From: Cinclus cinclus
Lineage: Eukaryota > Chordata > Aves > Passeriformes > Cinclidae
Reading direction: 5' to 3'
NCBI RefSeq assembly: GCF_963662255.1
Contig: NC_085055.1
Coordinates: 19,764,704-19,828,703, forward strand
DNA length: 64,000 nt
Shown here: positions 39,337 through 50,632 of the stretch, piece by piece
Layout of the letters: each line of letters opens with the position of its first letter
Position numbering within the stretch: the stretch's first letter is position 1
Program-made: the position numbers and the translations under genes
Notes under the pieces: model-generated
Told to the model about the DNA's origin: nothing
Seen by the model: the letters and a program-made list of their open reading frames with translations, nothing else
The model's database searches: none

Positions 39337-40933
39337 AGTACCAAAAAATACTTCTTTCCTCAGTCTTGTTCCAGTTGTAGTGAACTTCTCCATTTTGGAG
39401 ATCTGAACATTGCCTTTAGTTTTTCATATAGGAAGTGAACTCAGAACTGAATTCAATCTAATGCTGTGTTTGTTTATGATAAGTTCTTATCAGTGTCAGA
39501 AATGATTGCTTTGTGTTGTGGACTGGACATGTCATTGCCCTGTTTGGAGCAATCACATCCTTTGAAACACAGTAATGAGCAGTGTCTCTAATGAAGAAAT
39601 GCTTATGGAAATAGCACAAATAGCATATATGACTTTTTTTCAAGGAGAACTCAGATTAACTTCTGTCTGTAGTGAAACTGGAGAGCTTTACACCAGCCTG
39701 GTGTTTTGACCCCTTTAAGCCATTAATACTAAAGTGGTGGGTTTAGCACCAAACAAACTTTTTGTTTGTTAACATGTGTTTTGCAACAAAATGGCTTGCT
39801 AATTACATGGTATAAAAAGAACGTAAATTTCATGATAAGGAACTGTAAGCAAAACTGTTGGTAGCACAAAGTAGTAACTACTGGAAGAACTAGTTGTATG
39901 CAACTGTGAGTCTAATTGGAGCTGTAATATGAAGAGGCAAAAAGGTCTGTTCGTTCTGTACAGTTTGGTAAATAAACACTGATATGTGTGTAGTAGGATG
40001 GAAATTACACTTTTTATGCTGTACTGTTTTGTTTAAAGAGTGCACTTTCATTTAGATCCTACATTTGGTGCAAGTTACATTGCTTCTTCCTGGCTGGATT
40101 TTCTTCCTGCCTTGTGCAAAGCTACGAGAGCGCAGAAAAAAAATGCCCATTGAGAGGGAACTAAGTATTTAAATAAAAGAGTTTGAACATATCCCATGTT
40201 TTAAAAACATACAGTTGAGTCCTTGATATGCCTTGCCATTGCTGAACTGTAGTGTTCAATGCAGCTGTTCATATTACCCCAGGACCTGTAAAAGGGGAGA
40301 CTGGAACAAATCTACTTAGTTTCTCCAGAACTTGCATTTTCTGGAAGACTAGTATGGCAGTTCTGTGTTTTATTACAGTGAAGATTATTGAATCTCTCAC
40401 ATTGTGCCATTGTTTAATGGTAAAGTCACATCTGCTGCCATTAGTCAACTCCTTGGTTAGTTTTTTGGGTAGAGAAATGTTACTGGTGGGTGTAGTGACA
40501 CTACGGATGCAGTCTACTTTTTTATTCAAACTTACAACTTCAATTTCATTATGTTAAAATACCTTCTGCTGCAGTTAGACCCTTGCACAGCTTCTGACTA
40601 TTCTGTGAAATTCAGTCACACAAAGCTGTGAGCCAGAGGGTCTGATTGAATAGGTATAATGCCATTTAAACATATGTGATAAACAAATATGGGAGGTAAT
40701 GCAGGACATTTATTTTTAAATTTTTATTTAATTGCACAAAGTTAACTAAAAAGAAATGAAAAACTCAATGCAAGAATATAAGCTGTTTTGGGATCATCCA
40801 TTCTAAATTTCTTGTGGTTTAATGACACTACTTCAAAACTGACCTTTTTTGTTGACAGCATGTATTGCTATTTTGGAGTAACATCTAAATTTTTTTTTCT
40901 CTCTCTTACAGACTGGACTTTGACATTCTTTTC

Positions 40934-40954
40934 ATGAAAGAGGTTTCCAAGTAG
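40934..40954 (+). promoter_or_regulatory. Upstream ORF in the STAG1 leader
   Basis: ATG at 40934 opens a six-codon frame (MKEVSK) closed by TAG at 40952. It is in frame with the main ORF, so stop readthrough would add residues to the N-terminus. The start context is weak, with T at -3. Such uORFs can lower translation of the main frame. Confidence 0.6.
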
Positions 40955-40985
40955 TTGTCTCATAATAACTTTGAGAAGAAGTTCT

Positions 40986-40991
40986 ATGTAG
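40986..40991 (+). promoter_or_regulatory. Start-stop element (ATGTAG) in the STAG1 leader
   Basis: An ATG is followed at once by TAG, 26 bases before the main start codon. Start-stop elements can hold initiating ribosomes without making a peptide. It is out of frame with the main ORF and has a weak context, so its effect is uncertain. Confidence 0.5.
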
Positions 40992-41017
40992 CTTTTACTT
41001 CCAAAACTGCTGCAAAA

Positions 41018-41046
41018 ATGATTACTTCAGATTTGCCAGTACTACA
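41018..41046 (+). CDS. STAG1: STAG1 coding exon 1 (cohesin subunit SA1, N-terminus)
   Basis: This encodes MITSDLPVL plus the first two bases of Gln10. SA1 is the HEAT-repeat subunit of cohesin that binds RAD21 and helps load and hold cohesin at CTCF sites and telomeres in the nucleus. The start has A at -3 and an in-frame stop upstream. The donor CA/GTGAGT at 41046/41047 is near consensus and leaves phase 2. Joining to the exon at 48519 restores CAG GAT, giving the expected SA1 N-terminus rather than that of the paralogue STAG2, which begins differently. This is only the start of a roughly 1,260-residue protein. Confidence 0.92.
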
Positions 41047-41354
41047 GTGAGTATACGCTTCTCTCTACATTTGAAATCTTAAAATTTCAAATTTTAAAAA
41101 GGTTGAAGTAAACAGAGAGGTGATCATGAGGATAAAAGCACAAGCTTGAAAGAAGTGCGTGTTAGCGTGACTGTTCCAGGCCTTCTGTGTTTACATGTGC
41201 TGAAAAACTGTAAAAAAGTGCAAAACAATCTAAAAAATATTTCTATGTATGGAGATGTAACTTTGCTGTGCAAAGCAAAAGAAGGTCTTTGCTACTTTTA
41301 TGCTTCTGAATGTTGTAAGATATCAGCAGTATGTATTGGTTTTGGTTATAATGG

Positions 41355-41424
41355 ACCATATTGTATATTCCAGTTGTGTACTTTCTCACACCATATTGTA
41401 TATTCCAATTGTGTGCTTTCTTAC
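41355..41424. repeat. 35-bp direct tandem duplication
   Basis: Two adjacent 35-bp copies, 41355-41389 and 41390-41424, each beginning ACCATATTGTATATTCCA. They differ at only three positions, which points to a fairly recent duplication. Confidence 0.85.
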
Positions 41425-41920
41425 TGTGGACTGAACTTATTGAGCAAAAAGCTTTTGCCTTCTGCAGTTGAAGATGGCAAGTGGCATGAACATGTTTTGG
41501 TCCTGCGGGGAAATAGGAGTGCCTAATGCACATGGGAGCATGGCTGTGCTTGGGTAAAGTGAGCTACTGGGAAGAACAGGGCAGAAGTCTGTAATAGGAG
41601 GAGCTGGGGAGTAAATCGAGTAGAGTTAAGAAGGACTTTCAGAGACCGGAACCTGCTCTTCACAGGGCAGGGAGAGAACACTGAGTGAAGAAGCTCATGG
41701 GTGAGGTAATGACAGGGAAATCAAAAACGGACCAAATGGACTTGGCTTGTAGGAAATTAATTTATTGCTAATTAAAAAGGATTTGGGTGACTGTGAGAAA
41801 TAAATAAAAAACCTGCCAGGTGTTCCTTTTACCCCTGCCCTTACCTCAGATCACCTTCAACCTTTCATCCCATTCCATCCCCTCATGCTCCCAAAGTAGG
41901 TGCCCAGCCCAGTCCAGCAG

Positions 41921-42858
41921 GGGCCCTTCATCCCCCTCAGAGGGCCCTTCATCCCCCTCAGAGGGCCTTCATCCCCCTCAGAGGGCCCTTCATCCCACTC
42001 ACAGGGCCCTTCATCCCCCTCACGGAGCCCTTCATCCCCCTCACAGGGCCCTTCATCCCCCTCACAGGGCCCTTCATCCCCCTCACGGAGCCCTTCATCC
42101 CCCTCACAGGCCCTTCATCCCCCTCACAGGCCCTTCATCCCCCTCACAGGCCCTTCATCCCCCTCACAGGCCCTTCATCCCCCTCAGAGGGCCCTTCATC
42201 CCGCTCACAGGGCCCTTCATCCCCCTCACGGAGCCCTTCATCCCCCTCACAGGGCCCTTCATCCCCCTCACAGGGCCGTTCATCCCCCTCACGGAGCCCT
42301 TCATCCCCCTCACAGGCCCTTCATCCCCCTCAGAGGGCCCTTCATCCCGCTCACAGGGCCCTTCATCCCGCTCACAGGGCCCTTCATCCCCCTCACAGGG
42401 CCCTTCAACCCCCTCACGGAGCCCTTCATCCCCCTCACAGGCCCTTCATCCCCCTCAGAGGGCCCTTCATCCCCCTCAGAGGGCCCTTCATCCCCCTCAG
42501 AGGGCCCTTCATCCCCCTCACAGGGCCCTTCATCCCCCTCACGGAGCCCTTCATCCCCCTCACAGGGCCCTTCATCCCCCTCACAGGGCCCTTCATCCCC
42601 CTCACGGAGCCCTTCATCCCCCTCACAGGGCCCTTCATCCCCCTCACAGGGCCCTTCATCCCGCTCACAGGGCCCTTCATCCCCCTCACAGGGCCCTTCA
42701 TCCCCCTCACGGAGCCCTTCATCCCCCTCACAGGGCCCTTCATCCCCCTCACAGGGCCCTTCATCCCCCTCACAGGGCCCTTCATCCCCCTCATGGAGCC
42801 CTTCATCCCCCTCACAGGGCCCTTCATCCCCCTCACGGAGCCCTTCATCCCACTCAGA
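41921..42858. repeat. Minisatellite, about 45 units of 20-21 bp, with higher-order structure
   Basis: The consensus unit is GGGCCCTTCATCCCCCTCAC plus A (21 bp). Counting by eye gives 45 units, seven of them one base short. Variants are ordered. A CACG ending is followed by a unit starting GAG in place of GGG, and this pair recurs about every third unit, giving 63-bp blocks. Units ending CAGA cluster at the left edge and near units 26-28, and CCGCTC variants appear in units 14, 21, 22 and 36. Blocks such as units 14-20 partly repeat units 4-13, showing segmental duplication inside the array. Because 21 bp is seven codons, several frames on both strands stay open for 150-370 codons (for example PSSPSQG or HPPHRAL repeats). 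These are not genes. Confidence 0.97.
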
Positions 42859-45800
42859 GCTCCCTCCGTGACCACCCTGCTGCCAGTGCCAAGCACCTGT
42901 GCCAGGTACATTTGGTAACTATCTAATATTTTCTAGGGTTTTTTTTTTCACCTCAGGGTGTGAAGGAACCTCAGTTTATCATGGTTGAGTGGTGTTCCAA
43001 GCTAAGATTTGAGTCTTGTTCTTTAAGAAGTTGAATGGTTTTGGACAATTGAAGAATAATTTGTCTGCCCTTAATAACAGCGTACTTTGCATTGCATTTT
43101 TCTCTTGTATTTTTAAAACATTTTTTTTAAAAAGTTTAGTTGTGGATGAGTACGGGCTAAAGCTGGGGATGACCTTGATGGGCAGCACTGAGTGCAAGAT
43201 TCAGCCTGAGAGGGTTCTTGTTATCTTAGGGATTAGTTGTGGAAGAACGTTTTGTTGGTTTGTATTTCCTGGATTTGCCACATTCAAGAAGTGAGGGAAT
43301 GTTTGTGAAATATACCAAGAAGAAAAAGCTAGGAAAATCTGTGATGGTTGTGGTGGGAAAGGGATATTTGCATTCCCACTTCAAGAACCCAGATGGATTT
43401 AAAAAGTGAATGGAATATCACAGAATTTAAGGTTAAAAAGTGTATATTGATGAGTTTGGTAACTCTACACAACAGTTGGGAAACCTGTGGGACATTAAAT
43501 ATACCAGCATGTTCTGTAGTCAGAGCCACTGATATTAAGCAAATCAAAGAGAGAAAGAAAACATTAATGTGTTTTTTCCTGGTAAAGTTGGGAATCATTT
43601 AATGCTATCCTGCAAATTTTTGGTGAGATGTCATCCTCAACAGTACATGTAGTTTTGATTGCTTATAAACAAGAGGAGGTCTTTCATTTCACAAAGAACT
43701 CAGCATGATGTGCGCATAGAGGTTTTGGGACTCTCCTGAGGGCTCAGAACATTGGCTAGTGTGGATGAAGTATCAAAGAAAGTGATACTTTCTAATTCAG
43801 TAGGTTCCAGTCAGGCTTTCATCAGGAAGAGTGCTGGCTAAGGGTGAGGAAACCTGAAACAATTTTTGGGCTAGGGGGTATTAGCTTCACACATTTACAG
43901 ATTTGGGAAGACACAGTCCGGTTCCACACAGAAAGCCCAGGTTTTCTTTCTAGCTCTTAAATTAATTATTTGAAGGATTATTATAATCTCCTATTCCTGT
44001 GCATAATTTCTACATTTTTGTAATGTTTTGTCGTCTTTTTGGCTACCCTCTTTAAACAAACAATCCTAAAGCCCATTTGATGTGTTAATATACGTTGCTT
44101 AGGACCATATCATCTATTCCCTCCCAAATTCCTTGTTGAGGGAACATGAAAGGAGAATCTTTACCCTTTCTAGATTCATAGAAGTGGCTTCAGAACACAG
44201 TGAAGACAAGATTTCACTTATTGGTGTTTCAGATGTTTGGAGAAAACATCTGGTGTATTCGATCTGTTTGATGGACAGTTATGAATCTTCTCTCAATGAC
44301 ATGACTCATGTTTGCTCCTTAGATTGTTGAAGATCAACCATGAGAACTGATTCATCTATGATTTATGAGCCTGTGCATTTAGCCATTTTTCTTCATGAAT
44401 GCTTTTTTTCACAAGGCTGAATCTGGTGATAGCAATTACTGAATTTATCTCTGCCAGAATGTCGAGCCCCTCAGCAACAGCGATAAAAGCTTGTAGAAGT
44501 GTTTTGGTTTCTTTTATTTTTTTGCAAAATCTGATACGTAAACACGGGTTTTTCCTATGGTATGTTTTTAAAGGGGCATGTTATATAAATGGTATAGGTA
44601 GTGCTTTGTGGAATAGTAGAAGAAAGGTAAATTCATTTTAGTTTGTTTTACAGAGGTGTGAAATTTACTGTGATAATGGAAACAAGTTTTTCAGAAGCAT
44701 GACATGGTAAAGAGCTGTCCAGTAATCTGTTAATTACTCATTAACATGGATAGTTTAAAGGATTAGTAATTATAACTCCAGAATAGTATCTGGATTTTTC
44801 AGAAGCGATCCTGGAATTGCTGCCACTTGTCTAGGATGTTTTAGTTAGCACAGAAATCAGAAAGCAAAGTAGGGTGTACCTGAGCCCTGAAAAGGAGTTA
44901 CCACTTGTCTCCCTTGCTCTGCTCACCCCAGTCTTGTTGGTCCTCCCCACCTGTCAAATTCTCTCAAGCCCCTGTCATTTCAAAGCAGTCTTAAGAGAGG
45001 AAAGGTTTAGCTCTAGGCACTTCCACCTCTCCTTAAATGAGACAGGTTTCCTTAGGCCCAGATTATCTTCCCTCACAACAGCTTTCAAATTGTAGTATGA
45101 AATTATGACTAAGCCAGAGTTTCCCCCTCAGGTGCCTAGTCACACACATGTGGAATGAGGATGGGATAATTCTGGTCTATTAAGATGTGGATAACTGCCA
45201 CCAGATAAATTATGTCTTAGGAGTTCTGTGAGATGTGTAGGGAATGAGGGAGATGGATTCTGGCCAGCTGCTTGTCTCCCTGAATGTTAGAATGTTACAA
45301 ACTGAGGGATCTGCAGGCAGGAGATGCTGTACTGCTGCTCTGAGTTCAGAAATGAGAGGAAAAGGGGCATGTGTGTGTACCCAGAGCAACTGCAGGGCTG
45401 TGACAGAAGCAAGAGGCATCACCTCCCAAACTGAAAGGGCTCACAGCCATGCTGGAAGGAGTTGGATGATTCAAAACAAAATTCCTTGCTGCTTGAAATG
45501 ATGTTTATTTTCATAGGAAACCAGCTAAAGACTGGAGGTTGTCCTTGATCCAGTCTCCCTAGTCCAAATAATGAGGATTGAAGGGAACCTAGTTTTTGCT
45601 GTTTTTCCCTTGCTCCTTACATACATTCTTGGCTGGAAAGAAGTTTTCTTTCTTCCTCACATGTTGTTAGGGTATGTTTTATTTTGTTTAATTTGAAACA
45701 TTTATGTTCAAGTTGCTTGTCTTGATCACCTTATCATCAGTGGAGAGAAAACAAAATGTATAAAACTTAAACTGTCTGATCAGTTTTAGACACTGACCTT

Positions 45801-46397
45801 AGTGTGAGGTTATCTTCTATGTTAAGATTTTCTGTAATTATGTGTTTCTCTAATTTAGATTAGATGAATCTCACCCTTAGTACTAATTTATTAAGCTTTT
45901 CCCGAAAAGTGAAATGGCCAAAGAGGCTTCCAGCAAATCAGAGAAGTTTTGCCAGAAGAATATTAAGAGAATCAGGTTTAAGGCAAATAATAGGTGGTTA
46001 ATAAGTTAACTGTTCCTTCCATATGCAGTGTTTGGAAAGATTTGAAATTTCCAGAACTAAATAGACAAATTTATCAGGAGGTTTTGCTAGACTGGACTGA
46101 GGCTGTATAGGAAAGTCAAATTCTCTGTGGAGTAAATGCATGTGAAGTAGTAGTAGAGTTTATTTATATAGCTTTGGTGTTTCAATGGAAGGATTTGAGC
46201 TGTTTGCCCAGGAGGATTTCTAAATCTGTTTTTAATAGAGAGAAATTTTTATCCTGATGATCCTAGGGGTGCAAATTTATAAGCTAGCAAAGCACAGTGT
46301 TTCCCCAGGAATGGTGGTATTGTTTAGATAGATACACCGTGCCTGAAACTTTTCCAATAAGGATCTGAGCAGACCAGAGAAGAAAAGCTTTGGTGGG

Positions 46398-46482
46398 TGT
46401 TTTTTTTTTGGTTTTTTTTTGTGTTTTTTTTTGTTTGTTTTGGTTTTTTTGTTTTGTTTTGTTTTTTTTTGGTTTTTTTTGT
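46398..46482. repeat. T/G low-complexity tract
   Basis: About 85 bp of T runs interrupted by G or GG. It resembles the tract at 11.5 kb and may be a decayed poly(T) microsatellite. Confidence 0.75.
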
Positions 46483-48501
46483 GAGAGTAATAGAGAATGG
46501 TTTTAATTTCTCTCCAGGAACAGAAGGGAGCAAATATTTTTATGGGGTTCCTTACTTCTGTATTGAAAATCTATTAAAATTGCCATTGTGAGCCAATGAG
46601 AATTTTTGTCAAATTGACTTGCAGTGTGATGAGGTATTGAAGTCTGGATACATCCATCTGCATAAGCATGTTTTCAGCTGTATTTACTGCATTGCTTTTC
46701 TCTGCTGTGGCCCTAATCCACCAAACAATTTTGAACTCTGTTTGGGGTATCTTTTATTTGATTTTATGCTTTTTACATTTTTGGGTGTTTTTCCAAATAC
46801 ATAGCTTGATGCTAAGTTTTTCAAATTTCATATTTTATGAAGTGAAAAAGCTACTTTTTAATTGTATCACAACGAAGTAGCATTTTCAATATTTTGTAGA
46901 GGTACTGCATTAGAATCATGTAATTTGTGAACTAAAATGCACTTGAATAGTGGTTTTTCATCTAGGGTGCCTGATTTTCAGGGGTGTATAGAGTATTTAG
47001 AGATAATCCACTGAAGTTACTTTCAGTAAAAGAGACTTATATGTGTTCTTCTGCATTCTGGCTTTTGTAGAAGATTCTGTGGACCCCTTGGTGTTTTTCT
47101 GCTTGCAGATAGGAAAATGTTAGAAAACAGTATCTTAATATTAGAAATTCATTGTAGTTCTGCAGAATTATTCAAGTGAGAGCAGACATAGACAATACAG
47201 TAATGTCAGTAAAGAGGAGTATGAGAACACTCCCAGTTCTGATACAATGATATTTTTCTGCATTATTAACTGGCTTTCTTAGTGATAAAAAAAATTTGTG
47301 AAGTATTCCTGATCTGTAGAGCAAAATACAAAATAACCCCCACACAGGTGGAAGATCTGTGTAGATCTTGGCTTGCTGGAGAGTCTCAGTTGTTCTAGAG
47401 CTGATCACTAATACTACCATTGATGTTTGATGCTCTGTAAAATATGGAATATTTTGGTTTGGTTTTCACCTTCCCTTTGCACAAGTCGTACAGCAACTGA
47501 ACTCCTTTCACTTCAAGGAAATTATTTTGGATTTAAACAAGTCTATGATTATAACTTCACTTGACCCATCCTTGAGTAATCTAGGACATGATTAATTGTA
47601 AATGAAAATTTATAGCGATCTGGTGCACTGGTGGTCTTGCACAGTAAAAATAAAGCCAATCAGTAACAGATATGGTTTTGTATGTGAGCTGCTCTTGGGC
47701 AAGATCTAATGCCTCAAAAGATCAATTGCAATCTGAGTTTCTTCAAGCAGCCACGTGTATTTGGAAGGCAGAGAAGTACCTGTGCCTCTGGCTGGGAGGG
47801 GTGATGAAAAGTGGGGGATTTTCTTTTTTTCCTTATCACGTCTTAAATCTGAAATGGCAACAAATGAGAAATTGTTGTTTGGGCTTCTCTGCTAACAGGA
47901 GTTGAGCAATATCAAAGCTTTTCCTTTGTACAAGTGAAAATATTTTTCTAACTGCAAAACTTACAAATGTATTCAGATCAAAGGGTTTGGGCTTCACAGT
48001 CAGCATGAATCCTCTTTATTAAGAGCTGCCCAAGTCCCTTGTCTTGGGGTGTGACTGAGAGCATGGTGGAAGCTGTGTGGAACCTTGTGTAATTGTGCTA
48101 ATGATGAGACAGCTGGATTGGACTGCACATTGCTCTTGGGGCCTTGGGACCAGCTCAGAAGCAGCAACAAAGAGTAAAAGAAAGTTCTTGGTAGTGAATA
48201 CATTGTGGGATTGATGAATTGAGCATGTGCTGGTTAATATAGCCAGTTTTGAAGTGTAATGTGTTTGCAAATGAAAATTAATTTAAAGAATTCCAGTCAA
48301 TAAAATGACAGTGCAGCCAATGAAAAGGGAAGGCTTTTGCCAGGGCCAGCGATGCTCGGTTCCTTGGTTTGCAGAATAAATGGGGAAAGCCTTTTAATGC
48401 TGACTTTTTTTGTTGTTTATTTGTTTTCTGGCTCAGGACTGAGTATTTAATTGGTCAGTTATAGACTGTTAGTTGATTTCAAATCATTTGAATTTATTTA
48501 A

Positions 48502-48687
<186 letters not shown>

Positions 48688-50451
48688 TGAACATCTTGTG
48701 GTCACATAAATAGGCATTTAATGAGTCCTGTGTCAGACTTTATGAAGACTTCTCGTATGAAATATTTATCAAATTGATGTGCAGACAATGTTTGGAGTGT
48801 TTAAAAAAGAACATAAAAATGTTCTCATAATAGCTATTAATTTTTCTTTTGTTAGCTGCTTTCATGAACAATACGGTTTTGTTATTATTGTCATTACAAC
48901 ATTCTTCCAGCTATGAGAATAACCTCAGTAAGTACAACCACTTTCTTCTTGAAAGTTGTAATGGGCCTTTAAGTGACAAATGAGATTTGAGCCATCCTTT
49001 TATAACTGATAATCTCTTAATGTGAGTAGAAGAATTGCAGCAGGATATTTACTAGTTTCCTGAGAAAATCTCTTAACACATTTAAAAGTCATGTTATTGA
49101 CATACACTGCATTCTGCTAATAGACTGGGAGTTTGAGTGTATCCTCTGGCCTAGTGCAGGAGGTGATATGGCTGTCTTTGTCTCTGCTGGTCTATCAGTA
49201 GGTACATACAGAAAACAGTTCTCTTACGTGGGGTATTACGGAGGCTTTCTCTTTTATTTTCATTTCTTTTATAAAATAGCAAATTCATTGGAAAATAAAG
49301 GGAAAGTTCTGTGTGTCATGTTGTCCTTCATCTTGGTTCTTGAAGATGATTGGTTTAGTTCCTGTGGCTATATCACCTGGAGTACACAGTGTGGAGTAAG
49401 ATTTGGTGGGAACTTCTGTGTTTGTTATTAATGAGTTTGATTGATCCCTTAGTGTTGCTCAGTGAATAAACTCACAGTATGAGCATATTCCTCTTTAACT
49501 GTTGGTTTTCAATTTGCATCACAGTCTCTGGACATACTGAGGGTGCCAACATTTTAGGTCCTAGTCTTTTCTGGGCATGTTGTCTTCCTTTCTGAAAGCT
49601 TTCAAACACTTTTGTATGATGCATATATTCTTCATCAGATAAATGGATCTGTTCATGAACATGAAGCCTCTTCAGAGCAAGCCTTAAAGAAGTGTTTAAA
49701 GAGAACAGCTTATCTGTTTATGTAGCTTGTAAGCAAAGAATAAAATGAAAAATTATCTTACGACAATTTCATTAGCAAATCTGTGGGGTTTTGTAGCTCT
49801 AATAAAAAAAAGCAGGCTCATGCAACCTGATTGCTAACCCAAAATGTTGTCACAATATAGGAATTTAAGTTATAGCAACACTTAGGTCTATTTTGTACCC
49901 AGAACACGCTCACTGGAAGGGAAAGGTGAATGTTACAAAAAGCATTTCTCATTCCTCTGCTTCAGTTTATTAGTAGCTCCTATGGGAACATTTGCTGAAG
50001 CACTGTGCTGGTCCTGCTATCAGGTTTCTAGGGAGGAATTGCTCATTTTGCTTAGAACAGCTCCAGGCTCATTAGGTGTGTGTGATTGTCAAGTGACCGA
50101 ACAAGTCAGAGGAAGCAGCCATTGCTTCATTCACAAAGTGATGGGCTGTGAGCTGACTGCTGCTGCGAAGGAGCAAGACCTTGGGGTAATCGGGGAATTT
50201 TGTGGAAGCTCATCTTCCTGCTTAAGAGGAGTCAAAAACCTTCAAATCCAGTCTTAAAATTTAGAGGAAGAAAATAGAGAATGAAACAAATACAACATCC
50301 TTTATAAAACTGTAGTTTGCCAAAATTTGGAAGAATTTGCTCAGTTCTACTTTCTGTTTCCCATTTGACCTCCATCCCAAAATCTCAGGAAAGCATATCT
50401 TAGGACTGGAAGAGTTTCAGAGACGAAAAACAACATGGTTGTTTATGGAAT

Positions 50452-50606
50452 GGAACTCAGCAAATCTCACTGCAACCTCCTCGTCAGAGTGGGGTCATCT
50501 TTGGGATCGGACCACATTGCTCATGGCTTTTCCAGTTTGATTTTGAAAACTAGACCAAGGCTGGACTGGAGACTGCACAGCCTCTCTTAGGTTCTTCCCT
50601 TGGTTC
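50452..50606 (-). mobile_element. CR1 LINE fragment (diverged 3' region)
   Basis: The plus strand has GGTCATCTTTGGGATCGGAC, ACATTGCTCATGG, TTTTGAAAAC and GGAGACTGCACAGCCTCTCT in the order seen in the antisense form of a CR1 subfamily 3' end. The sense strand is minus. A poly(A) run follows at 50617-50632, but on the opposite side from the CR1 3' end, so it is probably unrelated. Confidence 0.65.
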
Positions 50607-50616
50607 TTCTACCAGG

Positions 50617-50632
50617 AAAAAAAAAAAAAAAA
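50617..50632. repeat. Poly(A) tract
   Basis: Sixteen consecutive A, just beyond the CR1 fragment. Confidence 0.8.

Larger units (their letters stand above)
2530..40911 (+). other. STAG1 intron 1 (about 38.4 kb)
   Basis: The intron runs from the candidate donor at 2530 to the acceptor ending at 40911, where a pyrimidine-rich run precedes ACAG. Apart from the island tail it is AT-leaning, stop-rich sequence. Identified contents are CR1 fragments near 7.9 and 36.3 kb, an LTR-like segment near 24.4 kb, homopolymer and dinucleotide tracts, a 31-bp duplication near 35.0 kb and AT-rich blocks that may be conserved non-coding DNA. The remaining stretches (about 3.3-7.9, 8.0-24.3, 24.5-36.3 and 36.4-40.9 kb) show no exon, RNA gene or repeat that I can name. 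Open frames up to about 130 codons on both strands lack recognisable domains. Confidence 0.7.
40912..41017 (+). other. STAG1 5' UTR within the start-codon exon
   Basis: The exon begins after a strong acceptor (T-run, CTCTCTCTTACAG) ending at 40911 and runs into the coding start at 41018. A TAG at 40952-40954 lies in frame with the main ATG, 22 codons upstream, with no other in-frame ATG between them, which fixes the start choice. The leader holds a six-codon upstream ORF and an AUG-stop element, listed separately. Confidence 0.85.
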
